A stretch of DNA of 64,000 nt, taken from the NCBI GenBank assembly GCA_000212915.1, contig CM001167.1:124001-188000 (forward strand), given 5' to 3'. This DNA comes from Bacteroides coprosuis DSM 18011. Lineage in GTDB: Bacteria > Bacteroidota > Bacteroidia > Bacteroidales > Bacteroidaceae. The notes under the pieces are model-generated. The model saw only the letters and a program-made list of their open reading frames with translations. It did no database searches and was not told where the DNA came from. The translations under genes and the position numbers were made by a program. How positions within the stretch are numbered: position 1 is the first letter of the stretch; the number at the start of each line of letters is the position of its first letter. This document shows positions 43,984 to 52,793 of the stretch, one piece after another.

Positions 43984-44696
43984 TCGGATAAACATTTTTT
44001 ATACTCCTGAATGGTTTTCTCTAGTCCTAAGTAAAGTGCATCGCTTATTAGTGCGTGTCCAATAGAAACTTCATCCAACCATGGAATGTTGTTATAAAGA
44101 TAATTTAAGTTCTCTAAATTTAAATCGTGACCGGCATTCAAACCCATACCCAAACTTTTAACCAATTTCGCAGCTTCAATGAAGGGAGCTGCTGCTGTTG
44201 CTGGATCAGTAGGGTAATTTAAGGCATAAGGCTCAGTATAGAGCTCTACTCTATCAGCTCCTGCTTTTGCAGCATATTCAATCATCTCTTTGTCTGTTTC
44301 AATAAAAACAGAAGTGCGAATACCTGCTGTATTAAACTCATCTAACACTTCTCGCAAGAAAGCTTGATGTTCTTTTGTATTCCAACCAGCATTAGACGTT
44401 AGCTGATCAGGAGAATCAGGCACAAGTGTTACTTGATGAGGTTTCACACTTAACACTAAGTCAATAAAATCTCTTGATGGATAACCTTCAATATTAAATT
44501 CTGTTGTAATAATAGGACGCAAATCAAAAACATCCTTTCGTGTAATGTGTCGCTCATCTGGGCGGGGGTGTATAGTGATACCATCGGCACCAAATCTTTC
44601 GCAATCTTTAGCTACTTGAACTACATTAGGCACATTACCGCCTCTAGAATTTCTTAGAGTGGCAACTTTGTTTATATTAACGCTTAATTTAGTCAT
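43980..44696 (-). CDS. pdxJ: pyridoxine 5'-phosphate synthase
   Basis: A 238-residue TIM barrel that condenses 1-deoxyxylulose-5-phosphate with 3-hydroxy-1-aminoacetone phosphate in vitamin B6 synthesis. Motifs are [39 protein letters not shown] and [13 protein letters not shown]. Length is normal. It is first in the operon with exbB, exbD, tonB, DJ-1, ispD and recG. nadK diverges from it. In Bacteroides the same order is usual. Confidence 0.96.
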   Translation of the reverse strand: MTKLSVNINKVATLRNSRGGNVPNVVQVAKDCERFGADGITIHPRPDERHITRKDVFDLRPIITTEFNIEGYPSRDFIDLVLSVKPHQVTLVPDSPDQLTSNAGWNTKEHQAFLREVLDEFNTAGIRTSVFIETDKEMIEYAAKAGADRVELYTEPYALNYPTDPATAAAPFIEAAKLVKSLGMGLNAGHDLNLENLNYLYNNIPWLDEVSIGHALISDALYLGLEKTIQEYKKCLSE

Positions 44697-44719
44697 AATT
44701 TTAAACCTATTCTTTTAGG

Positions 44720-44727
44720 CAAATTTA
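44720..44727 (-). promoter_or_regulatory. -7 promoter box of the pdxJ operon
   Basis: TAAATTTG on the minus strand, 23 bp upstream of pdxJ. For divergent nadK the nearest match is CACTTTTG at 44774-44781, one base off consensus. Confidence 0.45.
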
Positions 44728-44800
44728 CAAATATTAGTGATAACCCGACAGAATTAGGAAAAAAAAGAGCACTTTTGCAAGTGTATTCAACATTGTTTAT

Positions 44801-45667
44801 ATGGAATTCGCAATCATAGGAAATAACTATCAAGTAGAAAAAGCTATTCATACAAAAAACTTGCTCCATATTCTTTTCTCTAAAGGGGCAACAGTTAAGA
44901 TGTGTCGGAGTTTTTATGAGTTCATCAAACCATCATTAGGAGAAATGAATAAAGCACCTATTTTGTTCGAAGATAACAATTTTTCTGCAGATATGGTGAT
45001 TAGTATTGGTGGAGATGGAACCTTTTTGAAAGCAGCCCGTAAAGTTGGGAATAAAGAAATTCCAATTATTGGAATCAATACAGGTCGCTTAGGTTTCTTG
45101 GCAGATGTCTCCCCTGAAAATATGGAGCAAACCATTGAAGAAATATTACAAGGTAAATACGAGATAGAAAAAAGATGTGTTTTACAACTCGGCTGTAATC
45201 ATCCTAAGATTAAAAGCCCTTTTGCTTTAAATGAAATAGCTATTTTAAAGAGAGATGATGCTTCTATGATAACTATACATACACACATAGACAACTCTTA
45301 TCTAGCAACTTATCAATCGGATGGATTAATCATTGCTACTCCTACAGGATCTACGGCTTATTCTCTAAGTGTAGGTGGCCCTATAGTAGAACCAAACTCA
45401 AAAACACTAGTTATTAACCCTGTAGCACCACATAGCTTAAACGTGCGTCCTTTTATTATTCGTGACAACATTACCGTACACCTAAAAATAGAAAGTAGAA
45501 ATCATAATTTCTTAGTTTCGATAGATGGTAGAAGCTATACTTGCAATGATGACACAGAGCTTTGTATTAGCAAAGCCGATTATTCTGTTCAAGTAGTAAA
45601 AAGACAAAATCATCATTTTTACGATACCCTTAGAGATAAGCTCATGTGGGGTGCCGATAAAAGATAA
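44801..45667 (+). CDS. nadK: NAD kinase
   Basis: A 288-residue enzyme that phosphorylates NAD to NADP. The GGDGT motif is at residues 70-74 ([14 protein letters not shown]); NEIAIL and [13 protein letters not shown] are the other family signatures. Length is normal. It is monocistronic, convergent with the heparin lyase gene; a large palindromic repeat element lies after the stop and may end transcription. Confidence 0.95.
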   Translation: MEFAIIGNNYQVEKAIHTKNLLHILFSKGATVKMCRSFYEFIKPSLGEMNKAPILFEDNNFSADMVISIGGDGTFLKAARKVGNKEIPIIGINTGRLGFLADVSPENMEQTIEEILQGKYEIEKRCVLQLGCNHPKIKSPFALNEIAILKRDDASMITIHTHIDNSYLATYQSDGLIIATPTGSTAYSLSVGGPIVEPNSKTLVINPVAPHSLNVRPFIIRDNITVHLKIESRNHNFLVSIDGRSYTCNDDTELCISKADYSVQVVKRQNHHFYDTLRDKLMWGADKR

Positions 45668-45682
45668 ATCCAAAATATTCGT

Positions 45683-45807
45683 CTGAAACAAGCATTATTA
45701 GCAGATGCATGAGAATATTGTGTCGGTGTCATCGTATCATCATGACACCGACATGATGATACGATGACACCGATATGACATTCTCCTATCGGTGTTATTT
45801 GTTTCAG
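45683..45807. repeat. nested palindromic TCGGTGTCAT element, site B
   Basis: The core is a perfect 22-bp inverted repeat (45723-45744 and 45752-45773, starting TCGGTGTCATCG) around a 7-nt loop. The 10-mer TCGGTGTCAT occurs on the plus strand at 45723 and on the minus strand at 45742-45751 and 45764-45773; a fourth partial copy TATCGGTGTTAT starts at 45787. Outside it are further complementary pairs, GAGAAT/ATTCTC (45711-45716, 45780-45785) and CTGAAACAA/TTGTTTCAG (45683-45691, 45799-45807). It fills the gap between convergent nadK and the heparin lyase gene. Confidence 0.75.
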
Positions 45808-45819
45808 TATTTATACTTT

Positions 45820-47025
45820 TTACTTACGCTGGTATTCTTTGTAACCTGCTAAATGATACAAAACAGGAACTGTACTATTCCCTACTCTATAGATACCAAA
45901 TTTAAAGTAATATCCATCTTCATCATTTCTTCCAATTAAAATATCAGCATCATCTACAAGAATTATAGATTGGGGTTTATTGTTTTTTTCATAAGACATA
46001 GAAACATCTAAACGTCCTCCCTTTACAATGCGTTCAGATTGTCCACTATATTGAGTCCAATCCACATTTACTTTAAAAGAAACCCAAGTATCTTTTGGAA
46101 AATCATTCATTGCCATTTTATAAGCAATCGTAGAAACTTTATAAAGACTCTTTTTGGGTACGAGTATATCACTCTTCAACGGACTAGCATTACAGCGATC
46201 TGTTTTATCAGACAGCCATTTTCTATCTGAATTTGCTTTGATATAAAACAACCCATCTGTAAAGCCAAAAGCCAAGGGAGGATATCCTCCTTGCTCTATC
46301 TTCCAACCATTGGGTTTGCCTTTTTTATATTTAATCTCTCCAGTCTTTTTATCAATTACTTCGATTTTCTCATACCCTGTATCTTTTTCAAAAAGAGTAG
46401 TTTTATCTAATTGTAAAAACTCTTCAGTCGTTAGCATCTTAAGTTCTCCATCAGGGGTTTCAACTAGCCTCCTATCCGGCATACCATGCCACTGAGCAAA
46501 AATGGTAGATACACTTTCATCTATATCTGATGGTATATAAACAGAAAACTCATAAGCCATTGAACTACCTTGAGAACAGATACCTTTACCGTGGTGATAA
46601 ACCGTTTTTAATTTTTGAGCAGACTCATAAACTCTAACTAGCTGACCTTCAAAATCCTTTTTAGTAGCAAAACAATAGGATAACTCAGCTCTCCCTTTTG
46701 TCGTACCCTCTTCATAACCCGATAAAGAATTGTCATCTGCTTTTAATTCGAAACGAAAAGAAGGTTTACCATTAAATAGAAGATCATAATCTCGACCAAT
46801 TGCATGTTTCTTCTTAGACCCCACTGCAACCCATTCACCATCTATTATAGCTTCACTTGGTGCATATTCACTTTGTACATTTACTCTATGAGGCAAAGCT
46901 ATAACCCCTTTTTCAGTTTCGACTTCTGTATTTTGTCCAGTTTGACTTTGCTCATTATCAAGCTCAGTTGTCGCATCTGCATGAGTACAAGCACTCACTA
47001 AAAACAATAACAATAATTTTTTCAT
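45820..47025 (-). CDS. heparin lyase I (polysaccharide lyase family 13)
   Basis: A 401-residue predicted lipoprotein (MKKLLLLFLVSAC, lipobox Cys13). From residue about 45 it follows the PL13 heparinase I of Bacteroides thetaiotaomicron (BT4675): RVNVQ (Gln51), KGRAELSYCFAT, KTVYHHGKGIC, STIFAQWHGMPDR (His180), PNGWKIEQGGYPPLAFGF, and RNDEDGYYFKFGIYRVG (Tyr379). These Gln, His and Tyr occupy the positions of the residues described as catalytic in that enzyme. It should cleave sulfated heparin/heparan sulfate by beta-elimination. It is second in a two-gene unit, 11 bp after the sulfatase. No SusC/SusD pair or regulator is nearby. Confidence 0.9.
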   Translation of the reverse strand: MKKLLLLFLVSACTHADATTELDNEQSQTGQNTEVETEKGVIALPHRVNVQSEYAPSEAIIDGEWVAVGSKKKHAIGRDYDLLFNGKPSFRFELKADDNSLSGYEEGTTKGRAELSYCFATKKDFEGQLVRVYESAQKLKTVYHHGKGICSQGSSMAYEFSVYIPSDIDESVSTIFAQWHGMPDRRLVETPDGELKMLTTEEFLQLDKTTLFEKDTGYEKIEVIDKKTGEIKYKKGKPNGWKIEQGGYPPLAFGFTDGLFYIKANSDRKWLSDKTDRCNASPLKSDILVPKKSLYKVSTIAYKMAMNDFPKDTWVSFKVNVDWTQYSGQSERIVKGGRLDVSMSYEKNNKPQSIILVDDADILIGRNDEDGYYFKFGIYRVGNSTVPVLYHLAGYKEYQRK

Positions 47026-47036
47026 CCATCTAGTAT

Positions 47037-48992
47037 TTAAGGTTTTGAACGACTAATTCGACGTCCCTTATTTAATTTAACTCCTTGTTCATAAAAAGAG
47101 CTATAAATATCTTTCACTTCTATTATACCCATATCAGCAAGTATTCCCTTAGCCATAAGTCCTGGATCTTCATTGGCCTGAGCAGGCATATTCTCTGCGG
47201 CATAGAGAAGGCGATCTTTAAATTGCGATAAATCAGAATGAGTCGATTTATCTTTAGAAAGACATTCTAGAATAGAAAACTTCATCTTGGAAGATTCAGC
47301 ATTATCAAAATCCACTAAATACTCTAAAGCCTTCTCTTGTGCCCCAGAATAATAAAGTGCATAAGCAGCCTCAACAGAAAGATACGGGTCTTCTTCTGAC
47401 AATATCTCAAGTAGTTCTTGCGGTGTGTTTTGTAAATAACCAGCTTGGGCAAGATTTCCCAATCCAACTACAGCCCAATATCTAAACTCCTTTAATGGGT
47501 TTTTCAAATGAGCTAATAAATCATCAATGTCTTTTTCTTGAGCAGAACTTGCTAGTTCAACAAGATTATATAAATCCTCTAAAGGATAATGTCCCTCTCT
47601 TACATAAGAGTAAATATTTACCCCTTCTCGTGAACTAGGTAGAAAGAAACCTAAATCATGTGTTTTTCTTATATGCATACTTGCTTTTTCTCTAAAGCGT
47701 TCTAACACATCTTGGTATTCTTGTGTAGCAGCCAAGTTGTTCATTTCCCAAGGATCACTTTCCAAATCAAACAACAATTCAGAAGGCTGAATTTCATAAG
47801 GTAAATTCCATATAGGATTTTCATTTTTACCTGAAAAAACATAAGTATCCCAAGCTATATTAGCTGGCATTCCCCATTGATAGTAATTACGAAGAGATGT
47901 TCGTCTATAAGGGATATAGTTTCTTATGTATTTGTACTTCCCATCGGTTACCGCTCTTACAGGCATATAGTGATGCAACTGATTCGTTGCAAAAGCATAC
48001 TGATATTCTTGAGCTGGCTGTTTTTCCTCACCCATAAAAGCTTTTCCTTGCATAGACTCAGGAATAGAGACTCCAGCTAAACTCAAAATTGTAGGAGCAA
48101 AATCAACAAACCCCACCAAATCTTTCTGTTGAGATGGAATATTTGTTTTTGCCAAATGCTTCCACTTAGGAGGAAAATAAACCACAAAAGGAATCTTTAA
48201 CCCTGTTTCATATAAATACCCTTTGCCTCGAGGTAAACAACCACCATGATCACTATACACAAAAATGATGGTATTCTCAGACAATCCTCTCTCCTCTAAG
48301 TCGGCTAGAAAGGTTCCAACCCATTTGTCTATATCTTGAGCTGCTTCTAAATGTGCTGCATAGTCTGAGTACATTTCAGGCAAATCAGGAAAGTGAAGAG
48401 GTAAAACCAAACTATCTATATTAATACCCTCTTGGAGATAATCCCTTCTACCTTCCATATGAAATGTGCGCATTCTTCCCATATGTGAAGCCTCACTGTT
48501 AAAAACAGAAAAGAAGGGTTGCAGAGCATCCCTATCAGAATGATTGTACGTAGCCTCTCTTCGGCAATCATTCCAGCAACTTTTGTTATTCAGTTTCGTA
48601 TTATAATGAGTTTTACTATTATTTGTACAATAATATCCTGCATTCTTCAAAAGCTCAGGAAATAATATATTTTTAGGTGTTATGTGAGCTACGGGGTGCA
48701 CATCCATACCATAAGTTGTAGCATACGAACCAGTAATTAAAGAAGATCGAGCAGGAGAACTTTGTGGAGCAGTAGACCATGCGTTCATAAATTGCACACC
48801 TTCTCTTGCTAACTTATCAATATGGGGAGTATGAACTTGATCATTGCCATAACATCCAAAAAGAAAAGCACTCGTATCTTCAAATGCTAAGCAAAGTATA
48901 TTGGGTTTATCAGGCTGATTTTTATTCTGAGCTATTAGTCCGCTAGTGACACAGCTCATTGTGAGTGTAGAAAGAAGTAATCTAGAATTCAT
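47037..48992 (-). CDS. exported S1-family sulfatase, serine type, probably heparan-related
   Basis: A 651-residue sulfatase. A signal peptide (to about residue 21) is followed by the type I sulfatase domain: NILCLAFED near residue 31, the maturation motif S78-S-P-A-R82, and SDHGG. The serine in the motif must be converted to formylglycine by anSME, which is not in the window. From about residue 480 to the end a HEAT-like helical region follows (LLAHLKNPLKEFRYWAVVGLG). The architecture resembles N-sulfoglucosamine-type (S1_8-like) sulfatases. Together with the adjacent heparin lyase it suggests desulfation of heparan; the exact position attacked is inference. Confidence 0.8.
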   Translation of the reverse strand: MNSRLLLSTLTMSCVTSGLIAQNKNQPDKPNILCLAFEDTSAFLFGCYGNDQVHTPHIDKLAREGVQFMNAWSTAPQSSPARSSLITGSYATTYGMDVHPVAHITPKNILFPELLKNAGYYCTNNSKTHYNTKLNNKSCWNDCRREATYNHSDRDALQPFFSVFNSEASHMGRMRTFHMEGRRDYLQEGINIDSLVLPLHFPDLPEMYSDYAAHLEAAQDIDKWVGTFLADLEERGLSENTIIFVYSDHGGCLPRGKGYLYETGLKIPFVVYFPPKWKHLAKTNIPSQQKDLVGFVDFAPTILSLAGVSIPESMQGKAFMGEEKQPAQEYQYAFATNQLHHYMPVRAVTDGKYKYIRNYIPYRRTSLRNYYQWGMPANIAWDTYVFSGKNENPIWNLPYEIQPSELLFDLESDPWEMNNLAATQEYQDVLERFREKASMHIRKTHDLGFFLPSSREGVNIYSYVREGHYPLEDLYNLVELASSAQEKDIDDLLAHLKNPLKEFRYWAVVGLGNLAQAGYLQNTPQELLEILSEEDPYLSVEAAYALYYSGAQEKALEYLVDFDNAESSKMKFSILECLSKDKSTHSDLSQFKDRLLYAAENMPAQANEDPGLMAKGILADMGIIEVKDIYSSFYEQGVKLNKGRRISRSKP

Positions 48993-49156
48993 TAATTTAT
49001 ATTTTGAGATAATTCAGTTAACCCTATAAATATCGCCCGATTATTCTTTTCTAACTTTTACAATTATCTACAATACTATCAAGATTGTTTAATAACACTC
49101 AATATTACCTTTATGAGAGCTTTTAAGCCTTAAATACTCTCTTTAAAAACCAAAAA

Positions 49157-49184
49157 AAAGAGGCAATCCGAAGATTGCCTCTTT
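49157..49184 (-). terminator. intrinsic terminator after mdh
   Basis: Perfect 12-bp arms AAAGAGGCAATC/GATTGCCTCTTT. On the minus strand the loop reads TTCG, a stable C(UUCG)G tetraloop, and a run of T follows. It lies 35 bp after the mdh stop. Confidence 0.9.
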
Positions 49185-49219
49185 AATTCCATAACTAAAT
49201 ACTGTTACTATTTTCTTAA

Positions 49220-50149
49220 TTATAATTTAAGACCAGCATTAACTTTACGTACAGCAGCAGCACTAGCTTTGAATGCTTCTTTTTCTGTATCGTTAAGTGG
49301 TAGTTCAACGATTTTTTCAATACCGTTACGACCTAAAATTACTGGTACACCACAGCAAATGTCTTTTTCACCATATTCTCCTTCAAGATATACAGAACAT
49401 GGAACCATTTTACCTTGGTTATGAATAATAGATTCTACTACAAATGCTCCAGCAGCACCTGGTGCATACCAAGCTGATGTTCCAAGAAGACCTGTTAATG
49501 TAGCACCACCAACCATTGTTGATTTAGCAACTTCAGCAAGTTTTTCTTCTGAAAGGAAGTTTGTAACAGGAAGACCTTTATATGTAGCGAAACGAGTCAA
49601 AGGAATCATTGTTGTATCACCGTGACCACCAATAACTAGACCTTCTACTTCGTTAGCGTTGCAACCTAGAGCTTGAGATAAGAAGTATTTGAAACGTGAG
49701 CTATCTAGTGCACCGCCCATACCAATAATACGGTTCTTAGGAAGACCTAATTCTTTAAGTGCAAGATAAGTCATTGTATCCATTGGGTTAGAAATAATAA
49801 CTAGAATTGCTTTTGGAGAATGTTTAAGAGCATTTTCAGCAACAGTTTTTACAATACCTGCATTAACACCTACAAGTTCTTCACGAGTCATACCTGGTTT
49901 ACGAGGAATACCTGAAGTAATTACAATAACATCAGAGTTTGCTGTTTTTGCATAATCGTTTGTGCAACCAACAACCTTAGTATCAAAACCTAAAAGTTGA
50001 GCTGTTTGCATCATATCCATTGCTTTACCTTCTGAAACACCTTCCTTAACGTCTAGCATTACTACTTCGTCTGCTACTTCGTTAAAAGCTAAAACATTAG
50101 CACAAGTTGCACCTACGTTACCTGCACCTACTACGGTTACTTTTGACAT
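49220..50149 (-). CDS. mdh: malate dehydrogenase (NAD-dependent)
   Basis: A 309-residue lactate/malate dehydrogenase-type enzyme. The Rossmann GAGNVGATCANVL (residues 8-20), the mobile loop IPRKPGMTREELV with the substrate-binding Arg residues, and the catalytic GGHGDTT (about 173-179) are present. The two Arg in RKPGMTR favour malate over lactate. It interconverts malate and oxaloacetate, in anaerobic Bacteroidetes in the reductive branch leading to succinate/propionate. It has its own -7 box and a UUCG-capped terminator. Confidence 0.96.
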   Translation of the reverse strand: MSKVTVVGAGNVGATCANVLAFNEVADEVVMLDVKEGVSEGKAMDMMQTAQLLGFDTKVVGCTNDYAKTANSDVIVITSGIPRKPGMTREELVGVNAGIVKTVAENALKHSPKAILVIISNPMDTMTYLALKELGLPKNRIIGMGGALDSSRFKYFLSQALGCNANEVEGLVIGGHGDTTMIPLTRFATYKGLPVTNFLSEEKLAEVAKSTMVGGATLTGLLGTSAWYAPGAAGAFVVESIIHNQGKMVPCSVYLEGEYGEKDICCGVPVILGRNGIEKIVELPLNDTEKEAFKASAAAVRKVNAGLKL

Positions 50150-50220
50150 AATAATCTGTTTTTGTTTATAATATATATGAATAGCTTCTAAAAAACTATT
50201 TTCTGTATCTATTCGTAATA

Positions 50221-50228
50221 CAAAAATA
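50221..50228 (-). promoter_or_regulatory. -7 promoter box of mdh
   Basis: TATTTTTG on the minus strand, 71 bp upstream of mdh. Confidence 0.5.
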
Positions 50229-50304
50229 ACAAACCATTTTGGATTAGAGAAATATTTCCTTAATATTTTTAATGAAACAAGTTATACAATCAGTTATAAA
50301 ACAC

Positions 50305-50312
50305 TATTTTTG
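50305..50312 (+). promoter_or_regulatory. -7 promoter box of the coiled-coil protein gene
   Basis: TATTTTTG, 28 bp upstream of the ATG at 50341. Confidence 0.55.
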
Positions 50313-50340
50313 TACGTAATCAAAGTTAATAATAAATAAA

Positions 50341-51219
50341 ATGAAAAAAAGCCCAAAGACACTAATTATTTTGATTGCCATATTGAGTATCATAATGTTG
50401 GCGTTTATTTTCTTATTTGTTTTTGAGAAAAAGACTAATATAGAGTTAGTTGAGAGCTTTGAGTTAGAAAAAGAAGATCTTGAAAACGAGTATACTTCTT
50501 TTGCAAAACAGTACGACGAATTACAACTTACTGTCAGCAATGACTCTTTAGCAGAATTATTAGAAAAAGAACAAACTAAGACCCAAAGATTACTAGAAGA
50601 GTTACGTACAGTAAAAAGTAGTAATGCATTGGAAATACGTCGACTAAAGAAAGAATTATCTACTCTACGCAAAGTTATGGTGAGCTATATCAACCAAATT
50701 GATTCATTGAATCGATTAACACAACAGCAAAAAGAGATTATAGCAGAAGTAACTAAAAAATATGATACAGCAACAAGGCAAGTAAGTTCTCTTTCACAAG
50801 AAAAGAAGAAACTGAATCAAAGAGTATCATTAGCTGCTCAACTTGACGTTACAAACCTCTGGATGGAGGCTAAAAACCGAAGAGGAAAAGAAGCTAAAAA
50901 GATGAAAGATGCTACCAAGTTCCACATAGGTTTTACTATTGTAAAAAATATCACAGCAGAAACTGGGGATAGAACTCTCTATGTAAGAATTACGAAACCT
51001 GACCAAACAGTATTAACAAAAGATCAAAGCCTCACATTCAAATATGAGAATAGAGAACTACCCTATTCGATAAAGAAATACATCGAATATGATGGTGAAG
51101 AACAAAAAATAGTTGTTTATTGGGATATCGAAGAATTCTTATATCCAGGTAGTTACCGTGTAGATATATTTGCCGATGGAACCTTGATTGGATCAAGCTC
51201 ATTCAACTTTGACAAGTAA
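50341..51219 (+). CDS. conserved coiled-coil inner-membrane protein of unknown function
   Basis: A 292-residue protein I recognise only as a Bacteroidetes-type hypothetical. One N-terminal TM (about residues 8-28) follows a KKSPK start, then a long coiled coil (about 40-165) rich in Glu, Lys, Leu and Gln. The C-terminal domain (about 170-292) looks beta-rich, e.g. FHIGFTIVKNITAETGDRTLYVRI and IVVYWDIEEFLYPGSYRVDIFADG, with an immunoglobulin-like layout, and would lie in the periplasm. Comparable proteins are sometimes labelled chromosome segregation proteins because of the coiled coil; I see no ATPase motif. It is 85 bp upstream of the efflux operon but with separate promoters. Confidence 0.7.
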   Translation: MKKSPKTLIILIAILSIIMLAFIFLFVFEKKTNIELVESFELEKEDLENEYTSFAKQYDELQLTVSNDSLAELLEKEQTKTQRLLEELRTVKSSNALEIRRLKKELSTLRKVMVSYINQIDSLNRLTQQQKEIIAEVTKKYDTATRQVSSLSQEKKKLNQRVSLAAQLDVTNLWMEAKNRRGKEAKKMKDATKFHIGFTIVKNITAETGDRTLYVRITKPDQTVLTKDQSLTFKYENRELPYSIKKYIEYDGEEQKIVVYWDIEEFLYPGSYRVDIFADGTLIGSSSFNFDK

Positions 51220-51267
51220 AAGAGAAAACTTAGCCCTACTTGTCTTAACAATCAGATTTAATAATTG

Positions 51268-51275
51268 TACTTTTG
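51268..51275 (+). promoter_or_regulatory. -7 promoter box of the efflux operon
   Basis: TACTTTTG, a full -7 match, 29 bp upstream of the tolC-like ATG at 51305. Confidence 0.55.
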
Positions 51276-51304
51276 CCCTTAAGAACAAGTAACGAAACAC
51301 ACAA

Positions 51305-52777
51305 ATGTTTATGAAAAAAATATGGTATACTCTGATTATCGTAGCAAGTAATCTCAGTTATAGCTACGTAAATGCACAAGAACTTTTATCGCTATCAGAC
51401 TGCCGTTCACTAGCCTTAGAGCATAGTAAACAACTACATATTTCACAAGAGAAGATTACCGCCGCCCACAATTCAAAAAAGGCGGCGTTTACTTCGTACT
51501 TACCAAGTGTATCTGCCACTGGTACATATTTTAGAAATCAAAAAGAATTTTCGGTTTTAAATAACGACCAGAAGAAAGAGATTAATAATTTAGCCCCTAA
51601 TGCAAAGTCAAGAATATATCAATTGGCTGATATTTTAGGCAGTGATAATCCAAAGATTAAATCATTAATCCAAGGACTAGGAGATGAAGCTTTTACAGAG
51701 TTAGGAATTTTTAGTGAAGCATTAATTGAAGGGGTTCGCACAGACACAAGAGATGTTTATGCTGGAGCTATCTCTATCACTCAACCTCTATATATGGGTG
51801 GAAAAATAAGAGCCTACAATAAGATTACAAAATTTGCAGAAGAGTTAGCACATCAAGCACACAATAGCGAGTTGCAAGAAGTAATCCTTACTGTAGATCA
51901 ATCTTACTGGCAGGTTGTATCTCTGGTTAATAAAGAAAAACTTGCAACAAGTTTTTTAGAATTACTTAATAAGCTTGACCAAGATGTACAACACCTCATT
52001 GATGAAGGTATGGCAACCAAAGCAGACGGGCTATCTATCCGTGTAAAAGTTAATGAAGCTGAGATGACACTGACTAAGGTAAAAGATGGTTTAGCTTTAT
52101 CGAGAATGCTACTTTGCCAAGTTTGTGGTATTGATTTAAAATCACCTATAACTTTAATAGATGAACAAGTGAATGATCTTCCTACCGCAGCTATTTATTC
52201 TGACTTTGATTTAGAACAAGCCTATTCCAAAAGACCTGAAGTAAAAAGTTTGATGTTAGCTACTCAAATTTACGAACAAAAGATAAGATTGACCCGTTCT
52301 GAATATCTCCCAAACATAGCTCTATCGGGAAACTATATAGTAACTAACCCATCATTCTATAATGGCTTTGAAAATAAATTTAGAGGAATGTGGAATATAG
52401 GAGTTGCTGTAAAAATTCCAATTTGGAACTGGGGACAAGGATTCTATAAAACTAGAGCCGCTAAAGCTGAGGCAAGAGTTACTCAATTACAATTAGCAGA
52501 TGCCAAAGAAAAAATCGAGTTACAAATTAATCAATCTGCATTCAAGGTTAATGAAGCTAGTAAGCGATTAACTATGGCCAGCAAAAACATGGAAAAAGCA
52601 GATGAAAATCTAAAATATGCCACTTATGGTTTTCAAGAAGGAGTAATACCTGTAAGTAATGTTTTAGAAGCACATACAGCATGGCTATCAGCTCAATCAG
52701 ATAAAATAGATGCTCAGATAGAAGTTAAACTAACCGATATCTATTTCAAGAAAGCATTAGGTACATTAACAGAATAA
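51305..52777 (+). CDS. TolC-family outer membrane efflux protein
   Basis: A 490-residue outer-membrane channel component. The signal peptide ends at VNAQ (about residue 25); ATGs at 51305 and 51311 are equally possible. Two OEP repeats with long helices and YMGGKIRAYNK / NWGQGFYKTRA-type sequences follow. It should form a trimeric channel across the outer membrane, fed by the HlyD-like adaptor 16 bp downstream. The substrate is unknown. Confidence 0.9.
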   Translation: MFMKKIWYTLIIVASNLSYSYVNAQELLSLSDCRSLALEHSKQLHISQEKITAAHNSKKAAFTSYLPSVSATGTYFRNQKEFSVLNNDQKKEINNLAPNAKSRIYQLADILGSDNPKIKSLIQGLGDEAFTELGIFSEALIEGVRTDTRDVYAGAISITQPLYMGGKIRAYNKITKFAEELAHQAHNSELQEVILTVDQSYWQVVSLVNKEKLATSFLELLNKLDQDVQHLIDEGMATKADGLSIRVKVNEAEMTLTKVKDGLALSRMLLCQVCGIDLKSPITLIDEQVNDLPTAAIYSDFDLEQAYSKRPEVKSLMLATQIYEQKIRLTRSEYLPNIALSGNYIVTNPSFYNGFENKFRGMWNIGVAVKIPIWNWGQGFYKTRAAKAEARVTQLQLADAKEKIELQINQSAFKVNEASKRLTMASKNMEKADENLKYATYGFQEGVIPVSNVLEAHTAWLSAQSDKIDAQIEVKLTDIYFKKALGTLTE

Positions 52778-52793
52778 ACACATTTATAAATCA

